A DNA stretch of 41,279 bases from Acetobacteraceae bacterium. GTDB lineage: Bacteria; Pseudomonadota; Alphaproteobacteria; Acetobacterales; Acetobacteraceae. Location: positions 1 to 41,279 of the forward strand of contig JANXMB010000093.1 of assembly GCA_025354865.1 (NCBI GenBank), written 5' to 3'. Numbering within the stretch: the first letter of the stretch is position 1; the number at the start of each line of letters is the position of its first letter. The notes under the pieces are model-generated. The model did not search any database and was not told where the DNA came from. It saw nothing but the letters and a program-made list of their open reading frames with translations. This document shows positions 1 through 7,809 of the stretch, in pieces. Made by a program: the position numbers and the translations under genes.

Positions 1-222
1 ATGGTGCCCAATATCGAACGGCACGCAGGCCTGTTCCGAGCACTGACGGCGATCGTGGCGATCGGCGGATTGGGGCGTGCGGTGGGGTTATGGGCAGTGG
101 GCACGCCGTCGGTCCCGATGGTGGCCGCGCTTGCCATGGAATTGGCGGTGACGCCGCTGCTGTGTGCGTGGCAACACCGTGTCGCGAAACAGTGTTTGGA
201 ATTCACGACGCAGTCACGATAG
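1..222 (+). CDS. DUF4345-like small membrane protein, C-terminal part
   Basis: This is the carboxy-terminal 73 residues of a small, hydrophobic, probably multi-pass membrane protein. Two hydrophobic stretches are visible (about residues 13-32 and 37-57), and the run RHAGLFRALTAIVAIGGLGR followed by a GTP...ALAMELAVTPLL segment matches my memory of the end of DUF4345 proteins, which are usually about 120-130 residues long. The reading frame is open to the left edge, so the ATG at base 1 is probably an internal methionine and the gene begins outside the window. It ends with TAG at 220-222, 34 bases before the muramidase start. No function is known for the family. The family call is moderately sure; the truncation is likely but cannot be proven from this window. 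Confidence 0.55.
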   Translation: MVPNIERHAGLFRALTAIVAIGGLGRAVGLWAVGTPSVPMVAALAMELAVTPLLCAWQHRVAKQCLEFTTQSR

Positions 223-256
223 AGCGACAGCGTCGCAGCGGTCGGAAGGTCGCCCC

Positions 257-1126
257 ATGATCTCGATGCACGGTAGCGTTGGTGCGGGCGGGCTCAATAC
301 CCAAGAGGACGTGGAGCAGGTTCAGATACTGCTCAATCGCCATATTCAGTGGCTGGATATATCGGTCGTCGAGATTACCGGGCACGCCGATCCGCTGACG
401 ATCGGGGCGATCCGATCGTTCCAGAAGAACGCATGCGCTTTGCTGACATACGACGGGCTGGTAGCGCCGTTCGGCTTCGTCTGGAAGCGGCTCAACGAAG
501 CGGTCATTTCCAAACCCAAGCATGCGATCTTCGATGCGATGTGCTGGTATCACCCTCGGACCGGGCTGCAGGACGCCGATTACACTGCCGCTGCGCAGAC
601 CCTGAAATGCGAAAAGATCGCGATCCAGGCGGTCGCGGCGACCGAAACGAAACGTACGGCCTGGGATACCGAAGGCCGCCCCGCGATTTTGTTCGAACGC
701 CATTACTTCTATCGACTGAGCGGAAAACTCTACGACAAAACCCATCCCGACATTTCGAACCCGAAATCCGGCGGGTATGGTCTGTACCGTGCGCAATATC
801 CGAAATTGCACCGCGCGGCGGTCCTGAATGAAACAGCGGCGCTGCAATCCGCTTCGTGGGGCACGTTTCAAATTATGGGCGCAAACTACGCGGCCTGCGG
901 CTTCGAAACGGTGGACGCTTTCGTGACCGCCATGTTGGACCGGGAAATCAAGCACCTGAACGCTTTCGTATCGTTGATATCCAGCAACAACGGCATGTCG
1001 AAGGCCCTGTGCGACAAGGATTGGGCGACATTTGCGCGGCTGTACAACGGCCCGGATTATGCCGATAACGACTACGATACGAATATGGCGGACGCCTACA
1101 AACGCCTGCAAGGTCCGACGCGGTGA
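257..1126 (+). CDS. N-acetylmuramidase (PF11860-like) with N-terminal peptidoglycan-binding domain
   Basis: A predicted 289-residue peptidoglycan hydrolase. Residues about 5-85 look like a peptidoglycan-binding domain (SVGAGGLN..EDVEQVQILLN, then a TIGAIRSFQ segment). Residues about 105-285 match the N-acetylmuramidase family of phage endolysins and secreted muramidases: ILFERHYFYR places the likely catalytic glutamate at E147, and SWGTFQIMG lies at 200-208. I chose ATG 257 over the longer frame from 164 because GGAAGG sits 7 bases upstream and the binding domain begins at once. No signal peptide is visible, so export would need a holin, a dedicated secretion system or cell lysis. The last base of its final sense codon and the stop form GTGA with the next start (1123), so the two proteins are probably translated together. 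No other phage genes are visible nearby. Confidence 0.85.
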   Translation: MISMHGSVGAGGLNTQEDVEQVQILLNRHIQWLDISVVEITGHADPLTIGAIRSFQKNACALLTYDGLVAPFGFVWKRLNEAVISKPKHAIFDAMCWYHPRTGLQDADYTAAAQTLKCEKIAIQAVAATETKRTAWDTEGRPAILFERHYFYRLSGKLYDKTHPDISNPKSGGYGLYRAQYPKLHRAAVLNETAALQSASWGTFQIMGANYAACGFETVDAFVTAMLDREIKHLNAFVSLISSNNGMSKALCDKDWATFARLYNGPDYADNDYDTNMADAYKRLQGPTR

Positions 1127-1689
1127 ACAGGTTGCCATCGCGCGCGTTCTGGATCGGCGCCGTGCTGGTATCGACCGTTGCGGGCCTGTCGTATTGCGCC
1201 GTCGCGCTGCCGCCGCCGCCCGACCCCGCAGCGATGTTTCCCGATGCCGCCGGCCCGGCCAAACCGGATGGCGACCCGCGCCCGTTGCAAGGCGGTCGAT
1301 CCAATGAGCGCGTGCTGCTGTCCTACCGCTTCAAACCACTGCCGGATCGGACCGAAGCCGTCGGCGCCATTTGGTGCGGCGCGGTGCTGCGCGATCCGCC
1401 GCGCCCCCCGATCGCGCTGGTCACCATCGGCAAAGACTTTACCGAGGCCCTGTCCTGCGCCGGCCTCTCCGCTGCGGAAACCATGCCGCCGTCGGGTGCC
1501 GCCGCTCGGATTGCCCTGCTCTACCGCACGGCGTCGCCGAATGCGTCCGGCACGACCGCCATTATCCTTGTTCAGGATCCGTCCACGCAGGCTTGGTCCG
1601 TCGATGCCGCATTGTCGCAGCGACTGGCGGACAGTGCGGAGCCGACGACCATGGCCGCGATCCGGCGAGCGCTGACATCCAGCCGGTAA
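1123..1689 (+). CDS. Hypothetical exported or membrane-anchored protein overlapping the muramidase gene
   Basis: A 188-residue protein starting at GTG 1123, which overlaps the muramidase stop codon by four bases. The N-terminus is basic (NRLPSR) and is followed by a hydrophobic stretch (residues about 9-29), giving a signal peptide or an uncleaved anchor. A cysteine lies at the end of this stretch (GLSYCA), but tyrosine at -1 argues against a lipobox. The mature part is proline- and alanine-rich for about 30 residues, then a compact region of mixed strands and helices with cysteines in IWCGAV and ALSCAGLS that could form a periplasmic disulfide. I recognise no family. Coupling to a muramidase makes an immunity protein, a lysis accessory or a simple partner possible; none is shown by the sequence. 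Confidence 0.7.
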   Translation: MNRLPSRAFWIGAVLVSTVAGLSYCAVALPPPPDPAAMFPDAAGPAKPDGDPRPLQGGRSNERVLLSYRFKPLPDRTEAVGAIWCGAVLRDPPRPPIALVTIGKDFTEALSCAGLSAAETMPPSGAAARIALLYRTASPNASGTTAIILVQDPSTQAWSVDAALSQRLADSAEPTTMAAIRRALTSSR

Positions 1690-1719
1690 CCCCGCCGAGG
1701 CTATTCGGCATTCCCCACC

Positions 1720-1747
1720 TTGCCCCCACCCCCCCAACGCGTGCTAA
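1720..1747 (+). promoter_or_regulatory. Possible promoter of the SRP RNA
   Basis: TTGCCC (1720-1725) and TGCTAA (1742-1747) are separated by 16 bases and lie about 9 bases before the inferred 5' end of the SRP RNA. Both boxes are only partial matches to a housekeeping promoter, and the spacer is an unusual run of C. The call depends mainly on position. Confidence 0.3.
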
Positions 1748-1756
1748 GCACAGCGC

Positions 1757-1856
1757 GGGAGGTCGGCGGCGGACGGGCGCCTCGTCTACCCCGGTCAGAT
1801 CCGGAAGGAAGCAGCCACGGTGAGCCCACGCTCGGGTCGATGGTCGGCCTCCCACC
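1757..1856 (+). ncRNA. ffs: Signal recognition particle RNA (4.5S, small bacterial type)
   Basis: This is the RNA scaffold of the signal recognition particle. It binds Ffh and its receptor FtsY during co-translational targeting of membrane proteins. The diagnostic domain IV hairpin is plain: GGTCAGATCCGGAAGGAAGC begins at 1793 and continues with AGCC, giving the GGAA tetraloop and the symmetric and asymmetric internal loops that bind Ffh M domain. The terminal helix forms between GGGAGGTC (about 1758-1765) and GGCCTCCC (about 1846-1853), so the RNA is about 100 bases long with no Alu domain. The exact ends are inferred from this pairing. Position directly upstream of dnaX is the usual arrangement in alphaproteobacteria. 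Confidence 0.93.
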
Positions 1857-1857
1857 T

Positions 1858-1906
1858 CTAGAGCGCGATGACCGAAGGTGGCACCACCGGAGGTCTGATC
1901 GTGCGA
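1858..1906. repeat. Dispersed palindromic repeat, copy A (3' of SRP RNA)
   Basis: An imperfect inverted repeat begins at CTAGAGCGCGATGACC and has a core in which GACC and GGTC arms enclose GGTGG and CCACC. A near-identical sequence occurs in the opposite orientation at 18004-18049, between flhA and flhF; they agree at roughly 40 of 45 positions by eye. The hairpin starts immediately after the SRP RNA and could help to end or protect that transcript. This looks like a REP-type element. Confidence 0.7.
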
Positions 1907-1921
1907 ATAAACAATAGGTTA

Positions 1922-1960
1922 GGTCGCGATACGTGAGCGAGCGCGAACGCATCGCGATCT
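1922..1960. other. Inverted repeat in the dnaX leader
   Basis: GGTCGCGAT (1922-1930) pairs with ATCGCGATC (1951-1959), with one G-U pair, across a 20-base GC-rich loop. It lies 39 bases before the dnaX start. It may be a structured leader or part of the repeat at 1858-1906. Together with the SRP RNA and that repeat, it accounts for most of the 309 gene-free bases at 1690-1998; I see nothing else there. Confidence 0.4.
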
Positions 1961-1998
1961 AAACGAACAGCCGCCGCAGCGGCCAGGTAGCGCCCCGC

Positions 1999-3867
1999 AT
2001 GTCCGGCCTGTTCCAGGACGACGAAGCACCGCCGGACGAACTCCCGCCGCCGCCCCTCGATGGGCCGGGGCTTTTCGGCGATGCACCGGCCGCGCCCGAA
2101 CCGATTCACGCCACGCCATACCGGGTCCTCGCCCGCAAATATCGACCGACGACGTTCGACGACCTGATCGGGCAGGAATCGATGGTGCGCATCCTGCGCA
2201 ACGCCTTCGCCATCGGCCGCGTGGCGCACGCCTTCATGCTCACCGGGGTTCGCGGGGTCGGTAAGACCACAACCGCCCGCATCATCGCCCGCGCCCTGAA
2301 CTGCACCGGACCCAACGATACCGGCGGCCCGACGGCGGATCCCTGCGGCGTGTGCGCCAACTGCGTCGGGATCCTCGCCGATCGCCACCCCGACGTGATT
2401 GAGATGGATGCGGCATCCCGCACCGGCGTTGACGACGTGCGCGAAATCATCGAAGCCACCCGCTTTCGCCCGATGCAGGCGCGGGCGAAGGTTTTCGTGA
2501 TCGACGAAGTGCACATGCTGTCCCGCAACGCGTTCAACGCGCTGCTGAAGACGCTGGAAGAACCGCCGCCGCATGTGAAATTCGTGTTCGCGACGACGGA
2601 AATCCGCAAAGTGCCGGTCACCGTGCTGTCGCGCTGCCAGAGCTTCTCCCTCCGCCGCGTCCGCGTCTCGGAACTCCATGCCCATTTTGCCCGCATCGCC
2701 GAAAAAGAAGCGGTCGAGGTCGAGCCGGCCGCGATCGATCTGATTGCCCGAGCTGCCGACGGCTCGGTGCGCGACGGTTTGTCGATCCTGGATCAGGCGA
2801 TGGCGCAGGCGGACGGCGTTGTCACCACTGCCCAGGTCAAGGATATGCTGGGCCTTGCTGATCGCGATGCGGTGTTCGACCTGATGGAAGCCGTCATGGG
2901 CGGCAAGCCGGCGGCGGCTCTGGCGATCTCCGACAGGGCGCACGAGCGCGGTGCCGATCTGGGCACCTTGTTGCAGGACCTGCTGGAACTGCTGCACACC
3001 GTGACCCGGCTGAAATCCATCCCGTCCCTGCGCGAAAGTCAGGAGTTGCCGGAAGCCGAACGCACGCGCGGTGCCGAGATCGCGGATCGCCTCACGGTGC
3101 CGGTCTTGGCGCGGGCATGGCAGATGCTGCTGAAGGGCGTGGGGGAGGTTGAAACCGCGCCCGACCGCCGAGCCGCCGCCGAAATGGTGCTGATCCGGCT
3201 GTGCCACGTGTCCGATTTGCCGCCACCGGGCGATTTGGTGCGGCGTTTGCTCGCATCGGGGGCGTCGGCGCCTCAATCGCAATCCCCGGGGTCCAGTCCC
3301 GGCCCATCGGGCGGCGGGGTGCGGGCGGTGGCCAACGGTGCCCCGATGGCGATGGCCCCAATGGCGATGGCAGCCCCCGACAATGCGCCGCGCATGTCCA
3401 GTTTCCGCGACGTCGCGGCTTTCGTCGAATCCCAGCGGGAGGCACTTTTGCACTCCCATCTGCTGCACAACGTCCATGTCGTGCGCTTCGCACCGCCGGT
3501 GATCGAATGGCGCCAGGTAGCGGCCGCCCCGCGCGACCTGCCGTCCCGCCTCGCGGCGCTGTTGCAGGCAGCCACCAACACCCGTTGGACGATCGCGGTG
3601 TCCGCCGCCCCCGGCGAACCGACCTTGGCCGAACAGGGAATGGCCGCCGATGCGGCGCGACGGAATGTGGTGGCCGATCATCCGCTTGTTCGTGCGATTA
3701 TGGAGGCTTTTCCCGGCGCTCGGCTGGAATCCGTGGTCGATGCCAACACTGATCGCTACGGCCTGCCCGCCGAAATGCCGCTGGGCGAGCCCGACATGCC
3801 CGATTTCGCTCCGCCCGACGCGGAGCTGTTCGACGATTCCTCATCCCCTTGGGAGCTCGATGCATGA
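1999..3867 (+). CDS. dnaX: DNA polymerase III subunit gamma/tau
   Basis: The clamp-loader ATPase of the replicative DNA polymerase, which opens and loads the beta clamp and tethers the cores; 622 residues. After an acidic, proline-rich N-terminal extension of about 38 residues, the AAA+ core begins at [11 protein letters not shown]. The Walker A motif GVRGVGKT is at residues 83-90. Zinc ligands are C102 and CGVCANC (C116, C119, C122). Walker B with DEVH is at 169-172, followed by an SRC segment. A long low-complexity linker rich in A, G, P and S (about 415-460) precedes a tau-like C-terminal domain, so this is the full-length form; I saw no obvious slippery heptamer. ATG 1999 is the only start that keeps the whole reading frame. 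The stop overlaps the ybaB start as ATGA, giving translational coupling in the usual dnaX-ybaB-recR order. Confidence 0.97.
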   Translation: MSGLFQDDEAPPDELPPPPLDGPGLFGDAPAAPEPIHATPYRVLARKYRPTTFDDLIGQESMVRILRNAFAIGRVAHAFMLTGVRGVGKTTTARIIARALNCTGPNDTGGPTADPCGVCANCVGILADRHPDVIEMDAASRTGVDDVREIIEATRFRPMQARAKVFVIDEVHMLSRNAFNALLKTLEEPPPHVKFVFATTEIRKVPVTVLSRCQSFSLRRVRVSELHAHFARIAEKEAVEVEPAAIDLIARAADGSVRDGLSILDQAMAQADGVVTTAQVKDMLGLADRDAVFDLMEAVMGGKPAAALAISDRAHERGADLGTLLQDLLELLHTVTRLKSIPSLRESQELPEAERTRGAEIADRLTVPVLARAWQMLLKGVGEVETAPDRRAAAEMVLIRLCHVSDLPPPGDLVRRLLASGASAPQSQSPGSSPGPSGGGVRAVANGAPMAMAPMAMAAPDNAPRMSSFRDVAAFVESQREALLHSHLLHNVHVVRFAPPVIEWRQVAAAPRDLPSRLAALLQAATNTRWTIAVSAAPGEPTLAEQGMAADAARRNVVADHPLVRAIMEAFPGARLESVVDANTDRYGLPAEMPLGEPDMPDFAPPDAELFDDSSSPWELDA

Positions 3868-4187
3868 AGAACCTCGCCGGCCTGATGAAGCAGGCGTCGC
3901 AAATGCAATCCAAAATGGAGGAGATGCAAACCCGCCTCCAGGCCATGGAGATCGAGGGCGAGTCCGGCGCCGGGATGGTGCGCGTGACCTTGAACGGCAA
4001 AGGCGACATGCGGCGCATCGAGATCGATCCGAAGATCGTCGATCCCGCCGACACGGAAATGCTGGGAGACCTGATCCTGGCGGCCCATCGCGACGCACGG
4101 GACAAGGCGGATGCGACCAACAAGGCCGAGATGCAGAAACTGACCGGCGGCTTGCAGTTGCCGCCGGGGATGAAGCTGCCCTTCTGA
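3864..4187 (+). CDS. ybaB: YbaB/EbfC family nucleoid-associated protein
   Basis: A 107-residue DNA-binding protein of the YbaB/EbfC family, thought to coat the nucleoid and to influence repair and expression through unspecific or weakly specific DNA binding. The family layout is visible: an N-terminal helix rich in M, Q and K ([20 protein letters not shown]), a central beta region ([20 protein letters not shown]), a helical dimer arm, and the ending LPPGMKLPF. Start ATG 3864 overlaps the dnaX stop by four bases, and GGGAG lies about 8 bases upstream inside dnaX. Length matches the family (100-115 residues). It is followed by recR after a 100-base gap, as in many bacteria. Confidence 0.95.
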   Translation: MKNLAGLMKQASQMQSKMEEMQTRLQAMEIEGESGAGMVRVTLNGKGDMRRIEIDPKIVDPADTEMLGDLILAAHRDARDKADATNKAEMQKLTGGLQLPPGMKLPF

Positions 4188-4287
4188 TGCGGCACGCGCC
4201 CGGCGTTCGCCCTTTGCCTCGGCCCCCGGCCTATCCTTGGAATCCAACCCGGCGATGGGTCGGGTTGGCGTTCGACGTGGGCTGACG

Positions 4288-4881
4288 ATGGGCGGTCCCG
4301 AAATCGATCGGTTGATCGGCTTGCTCTCCCGGTTGCCCGGGATGGGGCCGCGTAGTGCCCGGCGCGCCGCGTTGAAAATGCTGCAACAACCGGAAACCCG
4401 CATGTTGCCGCTGGCCTCGGCCCTGGCGGAGGCAGCCCGAGCGGTGAAGCCGTGCGGGCGCTGCGGCAATTTGGATAGCAGCGATCCCTGCTCGATTTGC
4501 GTCGATGCCAATCGCGACCGATCGATCGTGTGCGTGGTGGAGGGGGTCGGCGATCTCTGGGCGCTGGAACGCGCGTCGGTGTTGCGCGGTTTGTATCACG
4601 TGCTTGGCGGCACCTTGTCGGCATTGAACGGCATCGGCCCAGAAGACTTGAACGTGGCACCGCTGGTGGCGCGGATCGAAGAAGGCAATGTCAAGGAAGT
4701 CATCCTCGCTCTGGGTGCGACGGTGGATGGCGCGACGACCGCGCATTGGCTGACGGATCGGTTGCGACCGCTGCCGGTGATCGTCACCCGCGTCGGGCAG
4801 GGCGTGCCGATCGGCGGGGCGCTGGATGTGCTGGACGACGGCACGCTGGCAGCGGCGTTGCGAGGCCGGCGGGCGTCGTAA
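4288..4881 (+). CDS. recR: Recombination mediator protein RecR
   Basis: RecR acts with RecO and RecF to load RecA on SSB-coated single-stranded gaps. The 197-residue protein has all family parts in order: a helix-hairpin-helix (LSRLPGMGPRSARRAALK, about residues 13-30), a four-cysteine zinc finger (C56, C59, C68, C71; CGRCGN...DPCSIC), and a Toprim domain beginning ICVVEGVGDLWALER with the conserved glutamate. I place the start at ATG 4288 rather than 4237 because homologues begin about ten residues before the helix-hairpin-helix and the result matches the usual 198-200 residues. The 100 bases after ybaB hold no gene. It converges with rsmG, leaving only 15 bases between the two stops. Confidence 0.96.
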   Translation: MGGPEIDRLIGLLSRLPGMGPRSARRAALKMLQQPETRMLPLASALAEAARAVKPCGRCGNLDSSDPCSICVDANRDRSIVCVVEGVGDLWALERASVLRGLYHVLGGTLSALNGIGPEDLNVAPLVARIEEGNVKEVILALGATVDGATTAHWLTDRLRPLPVIVTRVGQGVPIGGALDVLDDGTLAAALRGRRAS

Positions 4882-4896
4882 TATCAGCCCGCTGTT

Positions 4897-5472
4897 TCAG
4901 CGCCGCGTCACGTCCGACAACCGCAGAATCACCGCTCCCTCGCCCGTGCGGCTCGGTATCCGCTCCACCCGCATGTCCCAGACGCGGCGGGCGGCGGTGA
5001 CTTCCGCCTCGAAGCCGGCGCCTTTGTGGAACAGGCAACAGCCCCCCGCCGCCAGTTTCGGCACGGCGGATGTCAGCAGCAAGGGCAGGGCGGAGACGCC
5101 GCGCGCGGTGATCAGCGGGGCAGGGGGTAGCCCCGAATCCTCGATCCGCATGGCGTGAACGGCGGCTGGGGCGCCGGCGACGCGAATGGCCTCCCGCAGA
5201 AAGGCGGCTTTTTGCTTGTTGGATTCGAACAGATCGACATGGATACCGGCGGCGATGGCAACGACCAGACCCGGAAATCCGGCCCCCGAGCCAATGTCGA
5301 TGGCGCGGGTGACGCCGGGTGCGATGAGGGGGACGATCTGGAGCGAATCCTCTACGTGCCGGGGCCATAATGCGGCGAAGTCGTGCCGGCTGACGAAGCC
5401 CTTCAGGGCGTTCCAGTTGGCCAACAGCGCGTGCAGCGCGTCCAGTTTCGCGGCGACGTCGGCCCCGTTCAT
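4897..5472 (-). CDS. rsmG: 16S rRNA (guanine527-N7)-methyltransferase
   Basis: RsmG (GidB) methylates N7 of G527 in 16S rRNA using S-adenosylmethionine; loss gives low-level streptomycin resistance in many bacteria. The 191-residue protein shows the family signature RHVEDSLQ (38-45), the SAM-binding loop IDIGSGAGFPG (58-68), and the RGVSALPLL segment that follows the active region. The start ATG overlaps the stop of the upstream livF gene as ATGA, so translation is probably coupled to a transporter operon. That context is unusual, because rsmG commonly follows mnmG and precedes parAB. The protein itself looks intact and of normal, slightly short, length. Confidence 0.95.
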   Translation of the reverse strand: MNGADVAAKLDALHALLANWNALKGFVSRHDFAALWPRHVEDSLQIVPLIAPGVTRAIDIGSGAGFPGLVVAIAAGIHVDLFESNKQKAAFLREAIRVAGAPAAVHAMRIEDSGLPPAPLITARGVSALPLLLTSAVPKLAAGGCCLFHKGAGFEAEVTAARRVWDMRVERIPSRTGEGAVILRLSDVTRR

Positions 5473-6173
5473 CCATCTACCCCCAAATGCCGGTGCATCG
5501 TCGCGGGATCGCGCAGCAACCCGTCCGGCGCCCCGCTGTAGACGGTCGCGCCCTTGACCAGCACGACGACGCGATCTGCCAGAGACAGCACCGCCGAGAC
5601 GGTCTTGTCCACGACCAGAATGGCCACTCCGGCGTCGCGCACCAGAGCGATCGTATGCCAGATCTCGTCGCGGATCAGCGGCGCCAGCCCCTCGGTCGCT
5701 TCGTCCAGAATCATCAGGCGGGGGTTGGTCATCAAGGCGCGCCCGATGGCGAGCATCTGTTGCTCCCCGCCCGACAGATGATTGCCGCGATGCAGGATGC
5801 GTTCGGCGAGGCGGGGGAAGACGGACAGCACCCGCTCTTCGGTCCAGGCGCCACCGGGCCTAGCGGCAAAGCGCAGGTTTTCCCGCACCGACAGGCTGGC
5901 AAAGATGCCGCGTCCTTCGGGTACGGTTGCAATGCCGGCCCGCGCACGTTGGAAGGGTTTCAGGCTGGCGGCATCGACGCCGTCCAACAGGACGCTGCCG
6001 CTGCGGGGCGGCAGGAGGCCGAGCAGACTGCGTATGAGGGTTGTTTTGCCCATGCCGTTGCGGCCCATGAGGCCGACGACCTCGCCCGGGTGGATAGCTA
6101 TCTGGATATCGTGTAGTACCAAATTGGTACCGTAGCTAGCGGATAGCCCCTTGGCTTCCAGGATAGCCGTCAT
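5469..6173 (-). CDS. livF: Liv-type ABC transporter ATP-binding protein LivF (system 1)
   Basis: One of two nucleotide-binding subunits of a hydrophobic amino acid/amide-type importer at the inner face of the membrane. It has 234 residues, with Walker A GRNGMGKT (37-44), the signature LSGGEQQ, and Walker B LMILDEATEGLAP. The switch region reads ILVVDKTVSAVLSLADR instead of the more common LLVEQN form, a variant that I recall from a LivF subgroup. It overlaps the livG stop by four bases upstream and the rsmG start by four bases downstream. The substrate cannot be read from this subunit. Confidence 0.93.
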   Translation of the reverse strand: MTAILEAKGLSASYGTNLVLHDIQIAIHPGEVVGLMGRNGMGKTTLIRSLLGLLPPRSGSVLLDGVDAASLKPFQRARAGIATVPEGRGIFASLSVRENLRFAARPGGAWTEERVLSVFPRLAERILHRGNHLSGGEQQMLAIGRALMTNPRLMILDEATEGLAPLIRDEIWHTIALVRDAGVAILVVDKTVSAVLSLADRVVVLVKGATVYSGAPDGLLRDPATMHRHLGVDG

Positions 6174-6901
6174 GCTACCACATGACCCAAATACGCATCG
6201 CGCACGGCGGCGGAGGCTCTGATTTCCCCCGGCGTCCCCCGCGCCAGCATCCGCCCGTCCACCATCACCGTGACGACATCGGCCACGGCGAAGACGACAT
6301 CCATATCGTGTTCGACCAAAAGCACGGCGTGTTCCCGCGATAGATCGCGCATCAGGGCGACCAGCGGCGCGGCGTCCTCCGCCCCCGAACCGGCTAAAGG
6401 CTCATCCAGCAACAGGACGCTCGGCTGTCCCGCGAGGGCAACGGCAATTTCCAACTGGCGAAGCTGACCGTGGCTCAACGTGCCGGCGGCGTTTTGCTCG
6501 GTTCCCCGCAAGCCCACGCGGGTCAGTGCGGCAAGTGCGTCCTCGATCGGCGGTCGCACCCGATCGGCCCGTCGGAGGATGCCGCCGCTGCGGACCTGCG
6601 CAGCCAGCCGCACATTTTCCAACACCGACAGCTCCGGCATCAGATTGGTCCGCTGGAATGTGCGGCCGACCCCCGCTCGGGCGCGCCGTTCGGTATCCAG
6701 TGCGGCGATATCGACGCCGTTCAACCAGATGGAGCCTTCGGTCGGGGTCAATTCCCCGGCCAACAGATTGACCAGCGTGCTCTTGCCGGCGCCGTTCGGG
6801 CCGATCACCGCGTGCAACTCCCCCACTTGTAGGGTGAGCGACAGATCGGATACCGCCAGCAAGCCGCCAAACCGACGCGAGAGGCCGCGCGCGTCCATCA
6901 T
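6170..6901 (-). CDS. livG: Liv-type ABC transporter ATP-binding protein LivG (system 1)
   Basis: The second ATPase subunit of the system 1 importer, 243 residues. Walker A GPNGAGKST spans 34-42, the Q-loop region GRTFQRTNLMPELSVLENV is typical of LivG, the signature reads LSHGQLRQLEIAVALA, and Walker B is VLLLDEPLAGSG. The switch histidine is in VLLVEHDMDVVFAVAD. I place the start at the ATG at 6901, which overlaps the livM stop as ATGA, rather than at the upstream frame extension that has the wrong composition for this family. It overlaps livF by four bases, so the permease and ATPase genes form one tightly coupled operon. Confidence 0.93.
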   Translation of the reverse strand: MMDARGLSRRFGGLLAVSDLSLTLQVGELHAVIGPNGAGKSTLVNLLAGELTPTEGSIWLNGVDIAALDTERRARAGVGRTFQRTNLMPELSVLENVRLAAQVRSGGILRRADRVRPPIEDALAALTRVGLRGTEQNAAGTLSHGQLRQLEIAVALAGQPSVLLLDEPLAGSGAEDAAPLVALMRDLSREHAVLLVEHDMDVVFAVADVVTVMVDGRMLARGTPGEIRASAAVRDAYLGHVVA

Positions 6902-7809
6902 CGGCCGATCCCCGCAAGGCCCCGGCGCAGCAGCAACACGGCCGCCAAAATGACCGCGCCTTCGACCAGTCGCTGCCGTTCGGTGATCAGGGGCGAGAGT
7001 TCCTCCAGCAGGGTCAGGGCGAAAGCGCCCAGAATGGGGCCGTGCAGGAAACCGATGCCGCCCAGGAGAATGGCCAACAAAGCCTCGGCAGAGCGGTGCC
7101 AGCCAAGGAGGTCGGGGGCGATGAAGGCATCGGTCAACGCCGCCATGTGGCCGGCGATTCCCGCCAACATGCCCGCCACCGTAAACGCCGCCAGTTTGAG
7201 CCGCTGCACGGGATGCCCCATCGCGCGCATCCGATGCTCGTTCGCCCGAATGCCCAGTAGCGCTCGGCCGAACAGCGTGCGCATCAGCAGCCACAGCCCG
7301 GCATACATCGCCGCCAGGACCGACAGATTGAGCAGTAGGAAGACGGTGGGGCGTTGCGCTTTGCTTATGGTCCAGATCGTATCGGGGCGCTGGATGAAAA
7401 CCCCGTCCAACCCGCCGCCCAGCGGGGTGTCGTGGAACAAGAAGAACAGCATCTGTCCGAAGGCCAGCGTGGTCATCAGGAAGAAGAAGCCCGACGTCCG
7501 CAACGCCAGCGCCCCGATGCCCAATGCGGCCACCCCTGCTGTCAGCGCCGCGACCGGCAGCGAGATCAGGATCGAGACGGGACCGAGCAGATAGATGGTG
7601 TAGGCGCCGAGGCCGAAGAAGCCGGCATGGGCGAGGCTGACCAATCCCGCGCCGCCGACCAGCAATTGCAGGCTTAAGGCGAACATCGACAGGATGAGGG
7701 CGGTGGACGCAAGTTGCATGTGATAGGCGGTCGCCCAGAACGGCATGGAAGCAACGGCCAATCCGGCCAGGGCCAGGAAGGTGTTGCCGCGGCTGGTGGC
7801 GGACTTCAT
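6898..7809 (-). CDS. livM: Liv-type ABC transporter permease LivM (system 1)
   Basis: A 303-residue inner-membrane permease with about eight to nine hydrophobic segments. The family motif GGAGLVSLAHAGFFGLGAYT is near residue 50, and GILANEHRMRAMGH-like cytoplasmic loop residues (LLGIRANEHRMRAMGH) contact the ATPases. I start at ATG 7809, which overlaps the livH stop as ATGA; the frame continues much further upstream, but that part is arginine-rich shadow of livH. It ends in an ATGA overlap with livG. With LivH it forms the transmembrane channel of the importer. Confidence 0.92.
   Translation of the reverse strand: MKSATSRGNTFLALAGLAVASMPFWATAYHMQLASTALILSMFALSLQLLVGGAGLVSLAHAGFFGLGAYTIYLLGPVSILISLPVAALTAGVAALGIGALALRTSGFFFLMTTLAFGQMLFFLFHDTPLGGGLDGVFIQRPDTIWTISKAQRPTVFLLLNLSVLAAMYAGLWLLMRTLFGRALLGIRANEHRMRAMGHPVQRLKLAAFTVAGMLAGIAGHMAALTDAFIAPDLLGWHRSAEALLAILLGGIGFLHGPILGAFALTLLEELSPLITERQRLVEGAVILAAVLLLRRGLAGIGR

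Noticed and set aside
257-1689. Prophage
   Set aside because: The muramidase is endolysin-like, but no structural, packaging, integrase or repressor genes are visible, and housekeeping genes follow immediately.
1858-3681. 607-codon open frame on the minus strand
   Set aside because: It is antisense to dnaX, whose Walker, zinc and DEVH motifs are unambiguous; the frame is a product of high GC content and gives a histidine- and arginine-rich sequence without family character.
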